Position numbers and translations under genes: made by a program. Shown piece after piece: positions 12,280-25,138 of a stretch of 64,000 bases of DNA (positions are counted from its first letter, which is position 1; each line of letters begins with the position of its first letter). Source of the stretch: Rosa chinensis (Eukaryota; Streptophyta; Magnoliopsida; Rosales; Rosaceae); the NCBI RefSeq assembly GCF_002994745.2, contig NC_037088.1, positions 63,196,397-63,260,396 on the forward strand. The letters are read 5' to 3'. The notes beneath the pieces were generated by a model that made no database searches, was not told where the DNA came from, and saw only the letters and a list, made by a program, of their open reading frames with translations.

Positions 12280-13890
12280 TCATGGGAGTTCGGATAACTT
12301 TCTCAATCCGATGCTCTTTACATGTTTCTCAAAGGTGGATTTAGGTAACGACTTAGTGAATAAGTCCGCTACATTATCCTCTGATCGGATTTGATTCACT
12401 TCAATCTTTAGAAGTGATTGTTGTTGCTGATTATAGGAGAACTTAGGCGATATATGCTTGGTGTTGTCGCCTTTAATGAAACCTAACTTCATTTGTTCAA
12501 TACAAGCTGCATTATCCTCATAAATGCATGTATGTTCATCCGTGGTAGACTTCAAACCACAACTTCCTTGAATATGTCTAATTACAGACCTTAGCCATAT
12601 GCATTCACGCACAGCTTCATGGAGAGCAATAATCTCTGCATGATTTGAGGAAGTAGCAACAAGGGTCTGTTTTGTAGACCTCCAAGATATTACAGTGCTT
12701 CCCATGGTAAAGACATAACCTGTTTGGGAGCGACCTTGGTGAGGGTCAGAGAGGTACCCTGCATCAGCAAAACCCATCAAAACATCATTGTCCTTTTGAT
12801 GGAGGGAGATAGGGTGAGGCCGGCCACCCTTGGTGGTGGTGGCGGCGTTGGCGGCAATATGGTCGGCCACTTTATCATGGTGGACGGTGGCTCTATGCCT
12901 AGTGGGGTCCGATCCCATTCTTCCGTCATTCCTCTTCTCTTTGTAGGGATAAAATAGGCCCATATCAATCGTACCTCTTAGGTATCGAAAGATTGTCTTT
13001 ACACCAATCCAATGGCGGCGTGTTGGCGCAGAGCTATGTCTAGCTAACAAGTTCACTGCGAATGAGATATCTGGTCTTGTGCATTGAGCTAAGTACAATA
13101 ATGCGCCTATTGCACTTAAATAGGGCACTTCGGCCTCTAATGGTTCTTCGTCCTCATCCTTTGGACGAAACGGATCTTTTCCGGGCTCAAGACTACGACC
13201 AATCATGGGAGTTCTCACAGAGTTTGCTTTATCTTCATTAAAGCGCCTTAGGATTTTATGAGTGTATGCAGACTGATGGATCAAAATTCCATCACTACAG
13301 TGCTCGAGTTCTAAACTGAGACAAAACCGTGTCTTCCCAAGATCTTTCATCTCAAATTCGGATTTCAAATATTTAGCAGTTTCCTTTAACTCATCTAGAG
13401 TTCCAATTAGGTTCATGTCATCGACATAAACTGCTACGATTGCAAATCCGGAACTTGTTCTTTTAATGAACACGCATGGGCATATTTCATTATTAATATA
13501 TCCCTTCCCAATCAAGTAGTCATTTAAACAGTTATACCACATCTGTCCGGATTGTTTTAATCCATATAGTGAGCGTTTTAATCTTATTGAAAACGGGCTC
13601 CGTGGTTTAGAGCCACTTGATTTGAGTAATTGAAGTCCATCTGGAACCTTCATATATATCTCTGAATCTAGATCCCCATAGAGATATGCTGTAACCACAT
13701 CCATAAGCTGCATGTCAAGTTTTTCGGAAACTACCAAACTGACAAGGTAGCTGAACATTATAACGTCCATTATGGGATAGTATGTCTCCTCGTAGTCGAT
13801 TCCAGGGCGTTGTGAGAAACCTTGCACCACGAGGCGGGCTTTATATTTAACCACCTCATTTTTCTCATTACGCTTTCTAACAAAAACCAT
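12280..13890 (-). pseudogene. Copia reverse transcriptase and RNase H region
   Basis: A 536-codon open stretch on the - strand contains the copia RT landmarks: the KARLVVQGFSQ segment, the YVDDM catalytic box, SLYGLKQ and the RNase H segment GYLSDPHQGRSQTGYVF, ending at TKHISPKFSY and DLFTKSLP. The N-terminal side is out of frame with the preceding integrase linker because one base is missing near 13887, so the polyprotein is broken. Confidence 0.85.
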
Positions 13891-15023
13891 TTATGGCCAA
13901 CAGGTTTTACATCTGGGGGTGTCTGCGTTATGGGCCCAAATACCTGTCTCTTTGCTAGTGAATCCAATTCAGCCTGGATCACATCTTTCCATTTAGGCCA
14001 ATCCGCTCTTCGTTGACATTCTTCGACAGAGCGAGGTTCGATATCATCATAGTCTATGATTCCTTTTGCAACATGATATGCAAATGCATCATCAATTGCC
14101 ATAGAATTTTTATCCATCATCTCATGTACACTAGTGTAATTCATGGAGATCTCTCTATTCTCTGGAATTGGTTCTGACATTGGAGCGTCCCCCAATGATG
14201 TCTCTTGGACATAACCATAATCCGGAATGTTTTCATGAGATGGATTATTTACATCGATGATTAATGGATTATTTTGTGCCAAACTTGCTTTCTTTCTTGG
14301 GCTAGAATCCATCGAACCTATAGGCCTCCCGCGCTTTCTGGCAGGAGCCGTGGGCCTAGCCACAACCTCACCAAGGGTGGGGACGTTGGTGCTATACTCA
14401 TGTACTCTTGAGGTGGCGTCATGTCCTCTAATTTTAGGGACATCAATCCTTGCAGGCACGTTTGCAGCAGGTATGTGTGATCTCGTCACTTTAGCGATAT
14501 CGGAAAAAGCATCAGGCATCGATTCTGCTACGTTCTGAAGATTGAGAATTCTCCGCACTTCAATTTCGGACTGTACGGTTCGAGGATCAAGATGAGACAG
14601 AATGGGGTCGACAGACCACGACAATTCCTGTCGTTCCTGTTGAACATTGATGTTCTTATCTCCCCCTAACGACGGGAAGACCGTCTCATCGAAGTGACAA
14701 TATGCAAATCTAGCGGTAAAGAGATCGCCTGTCAAGGGTTCTAAATAGCGGACAATCGTTGGAGAATCATATCCAACGTAAATGCCTAATCGTCATTGAG
14801 GACCCATTTTGGTTTGCTGTGGCGGCGCAATAGGCATATAAACTGCACACCCAAATATGCGTAAGTGTGAGATATTAGGCTCATACCCAGTCACCATCTG
14901 GGACGCAGAGAAGGGTTGAGTGGCATTGGGCCTCAGACAAATAAGCACAGCTGCATGCAATATTGCATAGCCCCAAGCAGAAATAGGGAAATTGGTGCGC
15001 ATTACCAATGCCCTAGCGATCAT
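13770..15023 (-). pseudogene. Copia integrase C-terminal half and linker to RT
   Basis: The - strand frames 15023-14793 and 14735-13770 encode the later part of the copia integrase (RPNATQPFSASQ, HLRIFGC) and the hydrophilic linker before the RT (EARR-type region ending PVGHKW). The two frames are separated by a stop/frameshift near 14790, and the first is cut off from the integrase core by the solo LTR. Confidence 0.75.
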
Positions 15024-15044
15024 TTGTAGTCATTTAATAGCGGC

Positions 15045-17060
15045 TGATAGGAGCATTTTAATGCGACGTTTTAACTGTTATTTCTCTATATTTTCTGCTT
15101 TATTTCCTTAATAAAACTCTGTTTAGGAAAGTTTCCATTCTTCGAATGGGAAAGTTCCTAATTGTAGAAAGTTTCCGTTTTGTAGTTTCTATTTTCCATT
15201 TTTAGAAAGTTTCCATTTTAGTTTAAGAAAGTTTCCATTTCTTATTTTAGAAAGCTTCTACTTTCAGGTTTTTGGAATAAATAAGCTGAATTGAGTTCAT
15301 AAATGGAAAGAGAAGCTTCATGAAGATGACATGGCAAGGAGAGAATCAAGGAAGAGTTTTTTTTTTAAAAAGGAAAATATATTATCCTTGGGGATTAAAT
15401 TTGCCGTGTAATGCTTAAGGAAAAACAAGGTGACAACGTGGGAATTAAAGATGATTGATTGAGGATTTCAAGGAGAGATTTTCTTGGGAGACTTTTATGG
15501 AAAGAAATATTGTTGGAGGAATAATTTGGTGTGATTGCCAACGTGAAAATCAGAAATAATCAAGGAGATGACGCCAAGAGAGATTCAAGGGAGATATTTA
15601 TGGAAGGAAAATATGTGTGCACCAAGGAAAAGCTAAAAAGGCGTCTAGATTCATCCCTAAATTCCCTAAAGGAATGTTGGCCGAAATTCATGAAGAAAAT
15701 CAGAATAATTTCAAGGAAATTCGGAAATTAAATATTAGGGAGGTAATTTAGAGAATTTTGATTGGTTGGAACACATCACAAGGCTTACTTGGCATCCTAT
15801 GATTGGTTGGACCACATCACAAAGCTTACTTGGCGAATTCCTATTGGTGGAAGCTATGTGGAAATTTCTGATTGCTTTGTGAATCCTAGCCGTGCTCCTA
15901 TATATACCCACCTCTTTGACGTTGAGAATGGCCTTCTCCCATACAATTTACACTTTAGAAAAATCAGAAAATCTTCTTAGCATAGCCGTGAGTTTCTCCA
16001 TCCTCTAGTCATCTCCACGAGTTCAAGCAAGGCCAAGGGAGAAGAAGCATAGCCGTGAGCATCCATCATCCATCTCCAACCTTGAAGCTTGCTTTCGAGA
16101 TTCAAGAGACCACCACATCAATCGTTCATCACCATCTCCATCTCACGGTGTAATCCGATTCTCCTTTGTAACCTTTGCTTTGAATTTCGTTGGTTATGAA
16201 CTAGTTGACATATGTGTTTGAACAAATATTAATTTCTGGAATTTTTATGATTAATTGAGAATTTTCAGATTCATATTATTGTTCTTCGAGAGTTGCTTAT
16301 GTGGGTTTGTTTAATTAAATTTGCGTTATAGATAACTTTTGTATTTTAATCTTATGTGGTTGCAAACACTTAGGGTTTCGATATAATTGGTGCTAGGTTT
16401 AAGAACATGAAATCGACTTTTCGTTTTGTGTAAACTTGAATCAAAGTAGTAAAGGTTTTGTACAAAGATCAAATTTAATTAACGAGGATTGCAATTAGGT
16501 GGACTTTTCCATACTAAGTTGTACACTTGAGTTGATAGCCTTTCTCTATGTGTAATGCGTTAAACATGACATGATTGACTAGCTTTCTAGGGTTTGATTG
16601 CATGTTTGATAGGATTAATCTAGGTGCTTTCGCTTAGGTTAATTAGCATTGAAAAGTAAAAAATGGGAATTCATTTGCTTTCGAATGTTTCACATGATCA
16701 ACTCCTCTCTCATGACTTAGATGAACAATATTAGGGTTTGAATCGATTTTAATCATATGTTTCGGTTTTTGATCTTTGTTTCTCTCATTCCATTTGTATT
16801 TTTATGTTTTTGCATTTTAATTGTTTTGTTAACTTAGTTTATTTTTCGAAAATCAAAACCAAAAATTCCTCCTTTTTCGTAAATAATGTTTATACTTGTG
16901 AATATCTTTGTGAATATTATACTTTGTTTTAATTTTAATTGTTTAATTGTTTGACAATGACAGGTGTACCCTCAATCCCCGGAATAGAACGATCCCTATT
17001 TACTATATACTACTAACGATATTTTAGGGTTAAATTATGCGCTTGCTTTCAGGCACATCA
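15045..17060. mobile_element. Solo LTR (2016 bp) nested in the copia integrase
   Basis: The segment begins TGATAGGAGC and ends GCACATCA, so it has the TG...CA ends of an LTR. It is flanked on both sides by the 5-bp direct repeat GCGGC (15040-15044 and 17061-17065). Removing it and one GCGGC joins the two integrase halves. It encodes no retrotransposon protein that I can see; the short open frames in it have no known domain. Size and ends fit an LTR left by LTR-LTR recombination of a larger element, probably gypsy type (inference). Confidence 0.85.
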
Positions 17061-17065
17061 GCGGC

Positions 17066-17845
17066 TTATGCGAGACCATTTTGGGTGTGAACATGAGGAA
17101 CTGGGTATTCAACTTCAATCCCAATGGACATGCAATAATCATCAAAAGTTTTTGATGTAAACTCCCCAGCATTGTCTAGTCTTATAGACTTAATAGGATG
17201 ATCAGGGTGGTGAGCCCTTAACTTAATAATCTGTGCTAGGAGTTTAGCAAATGCAGCGTTCCTAGTAGACAATAGCATGACATGTGACTAGTGTGTCGAT
17301 GCATCAACCAACACTATAAAATATTTAAATGGTCCGTATGGTAGTTGAATAGGTCCACAAATATCACCTTGGATTCTTTGCAAGAATGGTATATTTTCTT
17401 TAGTGTCCTTTGCATAGGATGGTCTCTATCCTAATTTTGCTAAAGAGCAGGCTTTGCAGAATGAATGATGGGCTTTAGAAACAACCAATGAGGATTTTGG
17501 TTGAGCCACGAAGTCAGAATGGACTTTAGAAGTAAAATTTGGAGACAAAGGAGCCTTGGTGGCGTCAATGCCACCCTGAGGCCGCAGGGGGATGGCAGCG
17601 CCGGCCAAGGATGACCGGATATGGGGGTGAACGGTGTCCAAAAACTGATTTTTACTTCTTTTCGTTCTGAAAAATGGATGTCCGTGCGAAGTCTTTAATA
17701 TACGGATCATCATATCACGACTTGGATGTCCCAAACGGTCGTGCCAAAACCTATATGTGTCCGAATCCCATAAATCATCTCTCATAACATGATTTGATTC
17801 AATTACTCGAATAGTGGTTGCGTACAACCCACTAGATCGACACAT
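17066..17845 (-). pseudogene. Copia GAG-pre-integrase domain and integrase core N-terminal half
   Basis: On the - strand 17845-17426 encodes the pre-integrase zinc-binding region (FWHDRLGHPSRDMM ... FCKACSLAKLG). The segment 17425-17066 continues into the integrase core (GDICGPI, VLVDAST, IRLDNAGEFTS, HTQNGLA). A stop replaces an expected Trp near 17280, and the reading ends at the solo LTR insertion. Confidence 0.8.
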
Positions 17846-18689
17846 AAGTTTCTCTAAGACTCTTTTATATCCGTAGTCATGAGAAGTGATGCAAAGGAAC
17901 TCTTATCCATTCTCACAATGTGTTTCCACACGAAAACTATTGGCTCTTATATATTTGAAGTAATAAAGTTTGAAAAATATGTCTACGACATGAGATAAAA
18001 TAAATCGATACTTTATTAATAATAGCCAATGATTACATCAAAGTTTCGTGACCAAAATCTAATCCAATATAAAAATCAAATCGTAGACAAATCGTAGTCA
18101 CTCTATCCGTTTGGTAACTCTAATCAAATATGATCAGGGAAGTAGAGAGAGATGTCGGTGGAGCAGGGCTCTCTTAAGTACCACTAATCTCAATTACTTT
18201 GCTAGACATCATACTTAATTCGATGCGCCACATAAGATAGAATTAATACAAAATGTCATTAATTGACTAATGCATATTGCCATTACATAATTCTTGGAAA
18301 ATAAAAGACTATTCTAGATAAAAATCTGCGGCATTTTGTCTACATCGCCAGATTTAAAGTCTTCTATAGCTCAATATCTTGATCACCATTGATCAGGTAC
18401 TCTATAAAATACCATGAAGAGGATGCTCTCTTGATTGAGATCTATTGACACAATACATATGGTCCCTAGGACCAATGGCATTGGAATAGTGTTACCATGG
18501 CCAAAAGTGGCGCCATGGATTCCAATCCTCATACCCTCAACGTCATGACCCCTATGGTCATGTTAGGGTTTTCTCAATCAATTTGTTCTTTTGTGTTTTT
18601 CACAATCATGCATCAATAATATGATGTAGAGAGCCTCCGAACAATATTTCATAACTCTTTCAAAGTTTAGAGAAGCGGATATTAGTCTA

Positions 18690-19004
18690 TCATGCTTCTA
18701 AGTTTGGAAAATTGTGAATGTTACTAAAACTTTCACGAGGCGTAACCCAAAGGTTGTTAGTGTTATCCTCATTCATGTACTCAAACTGGAGGGCCATCCT
18801 CATGTGGCGCTTCATCAGGGTAAATGCCCTGGAATTATCTATCTCAGTTTGAGGGCCTTGAGTGGTTCTTTTAGAACAAGACTCCTGGATTGTAGGCAAT
18901 AAATCAAGGGCAATTAGGTGGAGCTCAATAACATGAGCCCACAGGAAAGTATCCGTGCCCGTAGAATCTAATGGAGTAAAATCGAGCTTGTTCAAGTCTG
19001 ACAT
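18690..19004 (-). pseudogene. Copia gag N-terminal fragment
   Basis: The start MSDLNKLDFTPLD with the following LHLIALDLLPTI and MKRHMRMALQFEYM matches the N-terminus of plant copia gag (UBN2/DUF4219-like). Only about 104 residues remain open. 17846-18689 is the decayed rest of gag and the protease region, with no usable frame. Confidence 0.65.
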
Positions 19005-20658
19005 CCTGAAAAGGAAAGCAAGAACGTATTAGTTTCGGAGTCAATGCTTCCACGAAAACTAATATAAGATTTCTGAGCCTTAATGCTACCAAGAAATTGA
19101 TTTCCAAGAATATTTGGATTAGACCGAAACAATGATGTTTGAATGGTCAAAATCGATGCTCACGAACGATCTTAGTCCGTAGCTTACGAACGCTCTTAGT
19201 TCGTTAAATCGATGCTTACGGACGCTCTTAGTCCGAAGTCTTACGAACGCTCTTAGTTCATTTAATAGCCATGAAATTGAAGCACGCTCATCTAGGCTCT
19301 TCTGCTTGTGACCATAATATTTGAGTTAGCTGTTAGCATTAGGAAACAAGCAAACTAATCTTGTGTACTGAAACTGTAGAATCCGTGTTCATTAATTCGT
19401 TAGAACAACTTCATAGTTACTCGCCACTGATGTTCTCTATATAATATTATTTTGTGTGTTTGAGACTGAAAATTTGTTCTTATTTTTCAGTGCAGAGTGG
19501 AATATACATGGGCTGTTGGTATATATGGGCCTTGCACATTGCCTAACATAACATTAAGTTAATACAACATGTTTCACGACATTGAGTGACAGTAATATGA
19601 AAACACAAATGAACATGCATTTTTCTCTCCGAAATTACTTGTTTGTAATCTCAGCAGACAAAAAAATATTGGTAAAAAAACAAAAGCAAAGCAATAGAAA
19701 TACCCAAGTAGCACAAGAAGTGAAACAAGGAGCTGATTGCTCATCAAAAGAAGAAGTAAAGAGACTTGACCTTCCAAAGGCCAAATGGAATGCCCTCCTA
19801 GTCTAGTAGCATCTCTTTGATAAGAGTTGGATCCTTTATTGACACTAAAAGCTGAGTTGCTCCGAATCACAACTTCACAACAAAGCCACATTTCTTGTGC
19901 AAATCAATCACCCTGAACCTCTGAATGCCAAAGATAAGAGTCAATGGTCAATGCTCTATGCTCTATGGTCTCCACCAAATTCAAATTCACCACAGGAAAA
20001 TTCCAATCATGACAAAACTTGTTCAACTTCTGGAATCCAAGAAGACATATTATATTTTTGTATTGACATGCTTCATTTAGTTTTACGATTTCATTAATTT
20101 TCTAAGTTAAGCTGGACCGGGCAAAGTTAATTACTCTAAAAAAAAGCAATTGATCAGAGTGCAAGCAACAATTTTACCGGTTTGTATTGCTCTTGCCAGG
20201 GACATACACATTGAAAACTATGAACCAATCATATTGCTCTTGCCCAGTACATAGAAATTGAAAACTAGGATTGGATCATATTGCTTTTGCCCGGTACATA
20301 GAAATTGATATAATTATTGTGTATAGTTTGACAAATGCGCCAGTCCAAGCACGTACAGCACCGACCATATGGATGGTCGGTGCTAGTTTCCAACCCCAAA
20401 TACCAAAACAAAGATTGAGAAATTACCTGGTTAGTAGAGAATAATGAAAAGCGAAGGTACCTTTCCTTGAACAGTTCGAAAAGAGGAGTGGACGGACTCG
20501 GAGGCATTTGATTTCCTGGGTCCATTCCCACCATTAGTCAAAACCACTCCAATTCTTTTGGCATCCATCCAACAAGAAGAGCAACTTGCACTATTAGGCT
20601 CTTCATTGCAATTAGAAAATCGGGCACTAGTTTCAGTTGTTGATCTTGTGTTTCTTAC
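19005..20658. other. Copia 5' remains and upstream region of TNL-2
   Basis: No gene here. About 19160-19260 contains several copies of a CTTACGAACGCTCTTAGT-like word, probably from the copia 5' untranslated part. About 19290-19560 is similar to 45650-45800 upstream of TNL-5, so the TNL-2 and TNL-5 upstream regions share ancestry. About 20185-20310 holds three copies of a roughly 49-bp unit. Confidence 0.5.
20185..20310. repeat. Three imperfect tandem copies of a ~49-bp unit upstream of TNL-2
   Basis: The words TATTGCTCTTGCC, then GGACATA or GTACATAGAAATTGA, recur at about 20186, 20233 and 20280 with a spacing of about 47-49 bp. No function is apparent. Confidence 0.7.
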
Positions 20659-23600
20659 ATGATGGCGGCTTCATCTTCATCTGGTGCTCGTTGCAAGTAT
20701 GATGTGTTCCTCAGTTTTAGAGGGGCAGACACCCGCAAGATCTTCGTCGGCCATCTTTACAGAGCTCTGAAACAGAAAACAATCAACACCTTCATCGATT
20801 CTGAAGAGCTCAGTAAAGGAAACAAGATTTCGGAGCTACTCACAGCTATTGAGGACTCGAGGATTTCGATTGTAGTTTTATCTCAAAAGTATGCATCTTC
20901 CACTTGGTGCTTAAAAGAGCTCGTCAAAATCCTGGATTGCATGGATACGAAGAAGCAGATAGTGGTGCCTATCTTCTACGAAGTAGATCCCTCTCATCTA
21001 CGGAAAATCAATGGAAAATTTGCTGAAGCTTTTGCCAAACATGGAGAGAATTCTAACCTCGACAACGAAGAGTTGGAAAGCTGGAGGTCCGCTGTAAATA
21101 GACTCGCGGATCTATCTGGCTGGGATTCGACCAAATATGAGTGAGTAATCTTTATTCAAACTCTCGGTTAGTTTTAGTTAGTATGTCAGGCGGAGTGGCC
21201 TGATTTTAGTCTTTATCACATTTTAGTTTAGTTCTATGTCACTATATGTTCCTAGTAACTGTATGACTCAATCACCCTTTAAAAATACAATTACACGGAT
21301 TTCAAATCTTGCAGGGATGACGGCAAGCTTGTTGAGGAAATTGTTGAAAATACTTTAAAAAAACTGATCCACACTTCGTCCAATAAAGCTGATGGCTTGG
21401 TTGGAATGGATTCCCACATTACAGAAATGAATTCAAGATTATGTCTTCAGGTGAATGATGTTCGTGTTGTTGGAATATGGGGTATGGGCGGTTTAGGAAA
21501 AACAACCATTGCTAGAGCTGTTTTTGACGAAATTGCTTGCCAATTTGAACACTCCTGCTTTCTTGATAATGTCAAAGAAGCTTTTATAAACAAGCGTGAA
21601 GTACAAATGCAGGAAGCACTTATATCTATATTGCTGAAGGAAATGGTGCAGAGTCTGGGTTTGAACAGAGGTTGGAATATGATAAAGGAAAGGCTAGGTT
21701 TGAAAAAAGTCTTGGTTGTTCTTGATGATGTGGAAACTTTTGCCCAAATAGAAGCCTTGCTTGGAAAACTACATGCATTTGGTGAGGGAAGTAGGCTCAT
21801 TGTAACGACTAGAAATAAGCAATCACTAAGTGGAGTTAATGAGACGTTCAAGCCATCGTATTTAAGGGATGATGAAGCTCTCGAGCTGTTTCGGAAATAT
21901 GCTTTCAGAACAAATCAACCCAACAGAGACTACGATGATCTATCAAGGCGTGCCATAGAATATGCTCAAGGTTTGCCTTTAGCACTTAAAGTCTTGGGGG
22001 CATTTCTTGATAACAGAAGTGTGTGTGAATGGGAAGTCGTGTTGGAGAAATTGAAGAAAATCCCACACATAGAAATTCAGGATGTGCTTAGAACAAGCTT
22101 TGATGGACTAGACGATTCAGAGAAAAACATATTCCTAGATATTGCATGTGTCTTTAGAAAATGGCGCACAAATTTTGTAACGGAATTACTGGACAGTTTT
22201 GGCTTCTTTCCCCACAATGGATTAAGAGTTCTAGTTGACAGAGCTCTCATAACTTCGTCAAATTACAGAGTCGACATGCATGATTTAATTCAAGAAATGG
22301 GTAGAGAAATCGTCCGCCTAGAATCTACTAAAAAACCTGGGAAGCGTAGCAGGTTGTGGAGTTATAAAGATGTTAATCACGTGTTGACTCAAAATACGGT
22401 GAGATATTCAATCAATCATGATCATTCTTTAGCTCTTTTCCATGTCAAATGTGTACATAATGTTTGGTAAAATACAAAGATTCAACTTTGACCAAATCAT
22501 GGGAATCTTGTATTAACTTTCTGATAATGTTATGGATATTTTGCACTGACATGTAATTTGCTATTGGTTTGCAGGCTACGGATGCAATTGAATGCTTAAT
22601 GCTAGACTTGTCGAACTCAAAAGTTGACCTAAGCATAAATGCTGAGGCCTTTGTAAGGATGACGAAGCTAAGACTGCTAATAATCTGTTATTCATTCCAC
22701 GTATACCTTATTCCATATAGCGAGTGCCGCAAGAATATATGCCCAGTAGGTGGCTGTAAACAACTCTTGAGCGGGGACTTCGAGTTTCTTTCCCATGAAT
22801 TGAGGTTTCTCTTATGGCATGGATGCCCGGTAAAGTGTTTGCCATCAACTTTTATCCCGAAGAATCTTGTTCACCTTGACATGCGTGGTAGTCACATTCG
22901 AGAACTTTGGGAAGGAATCAAGGTACGATCATCTAAATATCCTTTTCTTGTTTCAAAATTATAAATTTCCATGTGCCCCAAGTATGAAGACATGTTTTCC
23001 TGGTGTTTTAAATGCAGCCCCTACAAAATCTGAGAGTCATCAAGTTAAGTCACTGTCGATACCTTGTCAAAATCCCCGACTTAACTGAGGCGATAAATCT
23101 TGAGACACTACTTCTTGATGGCTGTTCAAGTTTATTTGAGGTTCATTCATCCATTTCTGCTCTTCAAAACCTTCATTCATTGGATCTTACCGGGTGCAAA
23201 AAACTCAAGATTCTCCCAAAGAGAATTCATATGAAATCTCTACAGACCTTTTGTCTTTCGGGCTGCTCAAATCTTGAAAAGTTTCCGGAGATTTCAGGAA
23301 TCATGAAGGAGCTATCAATGCTTCGTTTAGATGGGACCGCAATTAAAGGACTGCCCTCATCAATCGACCTGCTTCTGAGGATTAAAAAATTAAGTGTGCG
23401 GAACTGCAAAAGCCTTGAATTTCTTCCCGACAGTATCTGTAATTTGGCAAAGCTTACACATCTGAATCTGTCTGGGTGCTCAGTACTTCATTACTTGCCT
23501 GAGAAATTGGGGGACTTAGAATCCTTAGAGGTCCTCGATGTAAGATATAGTGGTATAAAACAACTTCCATTCTCTGTCCTACGTTTGGGAAAGCTTAAAG

Positions 23601-24062
23601 GTGGATTATCATGTATTGGATGTAAAAAGATGACGGCACCCTTGTCAGCCTGGCCAACATCAATCGAAGAATATTGTAGTTACTCTGTTCTGCTACGTGC
23701 CTACGTCTTGATTTAAGTGACTGCAATCTGTTGCAGTTATCGGATGGTATTGCTCATTTATATTCTTTGAAAACATTAAAGCTGTGCAGAAACAATTTGG
23801 AGAGCTTACCTGTGACAATGAATCGACTTCGTTGTCTAACGCATCTTGAATTGGAAGCTTGTAAGCGACTGAAGTCGGTACCTGAGCTTTCATCGAGTGT
23901 AATACGCATAGATGCACATGATTGCACAGCTCTGGAAACAGTTTCAAGACGAAAGACTGATCCAGTATGTAGAATTCTAGACTTCAGGTTTTCTAATTGC
24001 TTCCGGCTTCAAGCAAATTTGTTTATAGATATTGTTGAGACTGAGACTTATTCTCTCGACCA

Positions 24063-24105
<43 letters not shown>

Positions 24106-25138
24106 TGACAGACATACAAATCCCGAAATTAAGTTTATAGTTGTTTTCAATGTATAGGACAGTCATCTGCGACCTCTGTGGTTCCACATGTGGCTTCCTG
24201 GAAGTGAAGTTCCAGAATGGTTCAACCTTCGGGATACAGGATGTTCAGAAACTTTTCGGAAGACAGGATGTTCAGCAACTTTCCAAGCACCACTGAATGG
24301 TTTCAATAACAAGCTTTTAGGATTTGCTATATGCATTGTTATTAAATTCAATGGTGCTCGTCATGATGTATCTGATATGTATGGAAGATGTTATTGGACC
24401 TCAAAAGGAAAGCATGGTGAGTACTTCTTCGAATTTGATTTGCTCGGCCGGCAGTTCGGAATTTACAGTATAGAGTCAGATCACCTGTTCATGGCATATT
24501 TGCCATGGTCTGGATATGGCAGGATTTCACAAGATAGATTAGATGCATTTAAGATTGTAGTAGAAACTGGAACTTATTCTCCGACAGAAGATTGGTTTAC
24601 TAGTGTCTGCGGTGTTCGTTTAGTTTATGCTCACGACGAGATGCAAAATAGCGTGACACAGCCCATAATTCATGTGGATGGCCAGACAATGGAGGATGCG
24701 GTGCAGCAGGGGGAGGGGTGCTGTGCTATAGGAAGGGTGACGGGGCTTGGCGCACCTTTCTTTACGGACCCGTTGGAAATAAGAAAGAGTGAAACAGAGT
24801 TGGAGGCAGAGTCATCGGAGTCGCGCGAGGGGAGAGGCACGTGCCAGATATTGGAGCTGTTACCAGAGCCGCAGACTGAGAGAAAAGAAGAGGAGGATGG
24901 GGAGGGGTGTCATGTGTTAGGGTCGACATTCTCTTTGAGAAAGAGAGAAACAGAGAGAGAAGGAGACAGAGTCACCAGAGTCTCTGACGAGGGAGAGATA
25001 TCGGAGTTGGGCAGCCACAGTGGTCTGGTGGTGCCAAATTCACAGAGTGAGGCCAAAGAAGAGAAAGAATTGATGGGGGAGGAGTCGTTGGAGAGGGTTG
25101 TTATGGCCGCTGTGCAGCTGCTTTTACTGGCTGGGTGA
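20659..25138 (+). pseudogene. TNL-2: TIR-NB-ARC-LRR-C-JID gene with a frameshift in the LRR exon
   Basis: Exons: 20659-21140 (TIR), 21315-22398 (NB-ARC), 22575-22922, 23018-24063 (LRR), 24158-25138 (C-JID plus tail). TIR and NB-ARC are open with all main motifs: SFRGADTRK, WCLKEL, GMGGLGKTT, VVLDDV, GLPLALKVLG and MHD. In the LRR exon an 8-nt tandem duplication at about 23695-23709 (CTACGT, GC, CTACGT) shifts the frame and creates a stop at 23714-23716. The original frame resumes unbroken from about 23730 to the exon end. A second small deletion near 25090 changes the last residues into the frame also used by TNL-3. A truncated TIR-NB-LRR product without the last LRRs and C-JID is possible. 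The intron 1 donor is GTGAGT. Confidence 0.88.
24064..24102 (+). repeat. (CT)n microsatellite at the donor of the last intron of TNL-2
   Basis: Same position as in TNL-1: the exon ends CAG, then GTTT and a perfect CT run. Retention reads Ser-Leu repeats and stops at 24106-24108. Confidence 0.9.

Larger units (their letters stand above)
11831..19260 (-). mobile_element. Decayed Ty1/copia retrotransposon (- strand), interrupted by a solo LTR
   Basis: Read on the - strand the order is gag (19004-18690), GAG-pre-integrase and integrase (17845-17066, then 15023-13770), reverse transcriptase and RNase H (13890-12280), polypurine tract and 3' LTR (about 12078-11831). This order is the copia one. 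No matching 5' LTR and no clear primer-binding site were found near 19000-20000, so that end is lost or beyond recognition. There are multiple stops and frameshifts. A solo LTR sits inside the integrase. The element lies between TNL-1 and TNL-2 in the opposite orientation to the genes. Confidence 0.85.

Noticed and set aside
15531..15980. Small open frames inside the solo LTR
   Set aside because: They have no domain or start context and lie fully inside the 2016-bp repeat unit.
19160..19262. CRISPR-like short repeats
   Set aside because: This is plant nuclear DNA. The repeats are few and degenerate and lie in the copia 5' remains; no spacer pattern is present.
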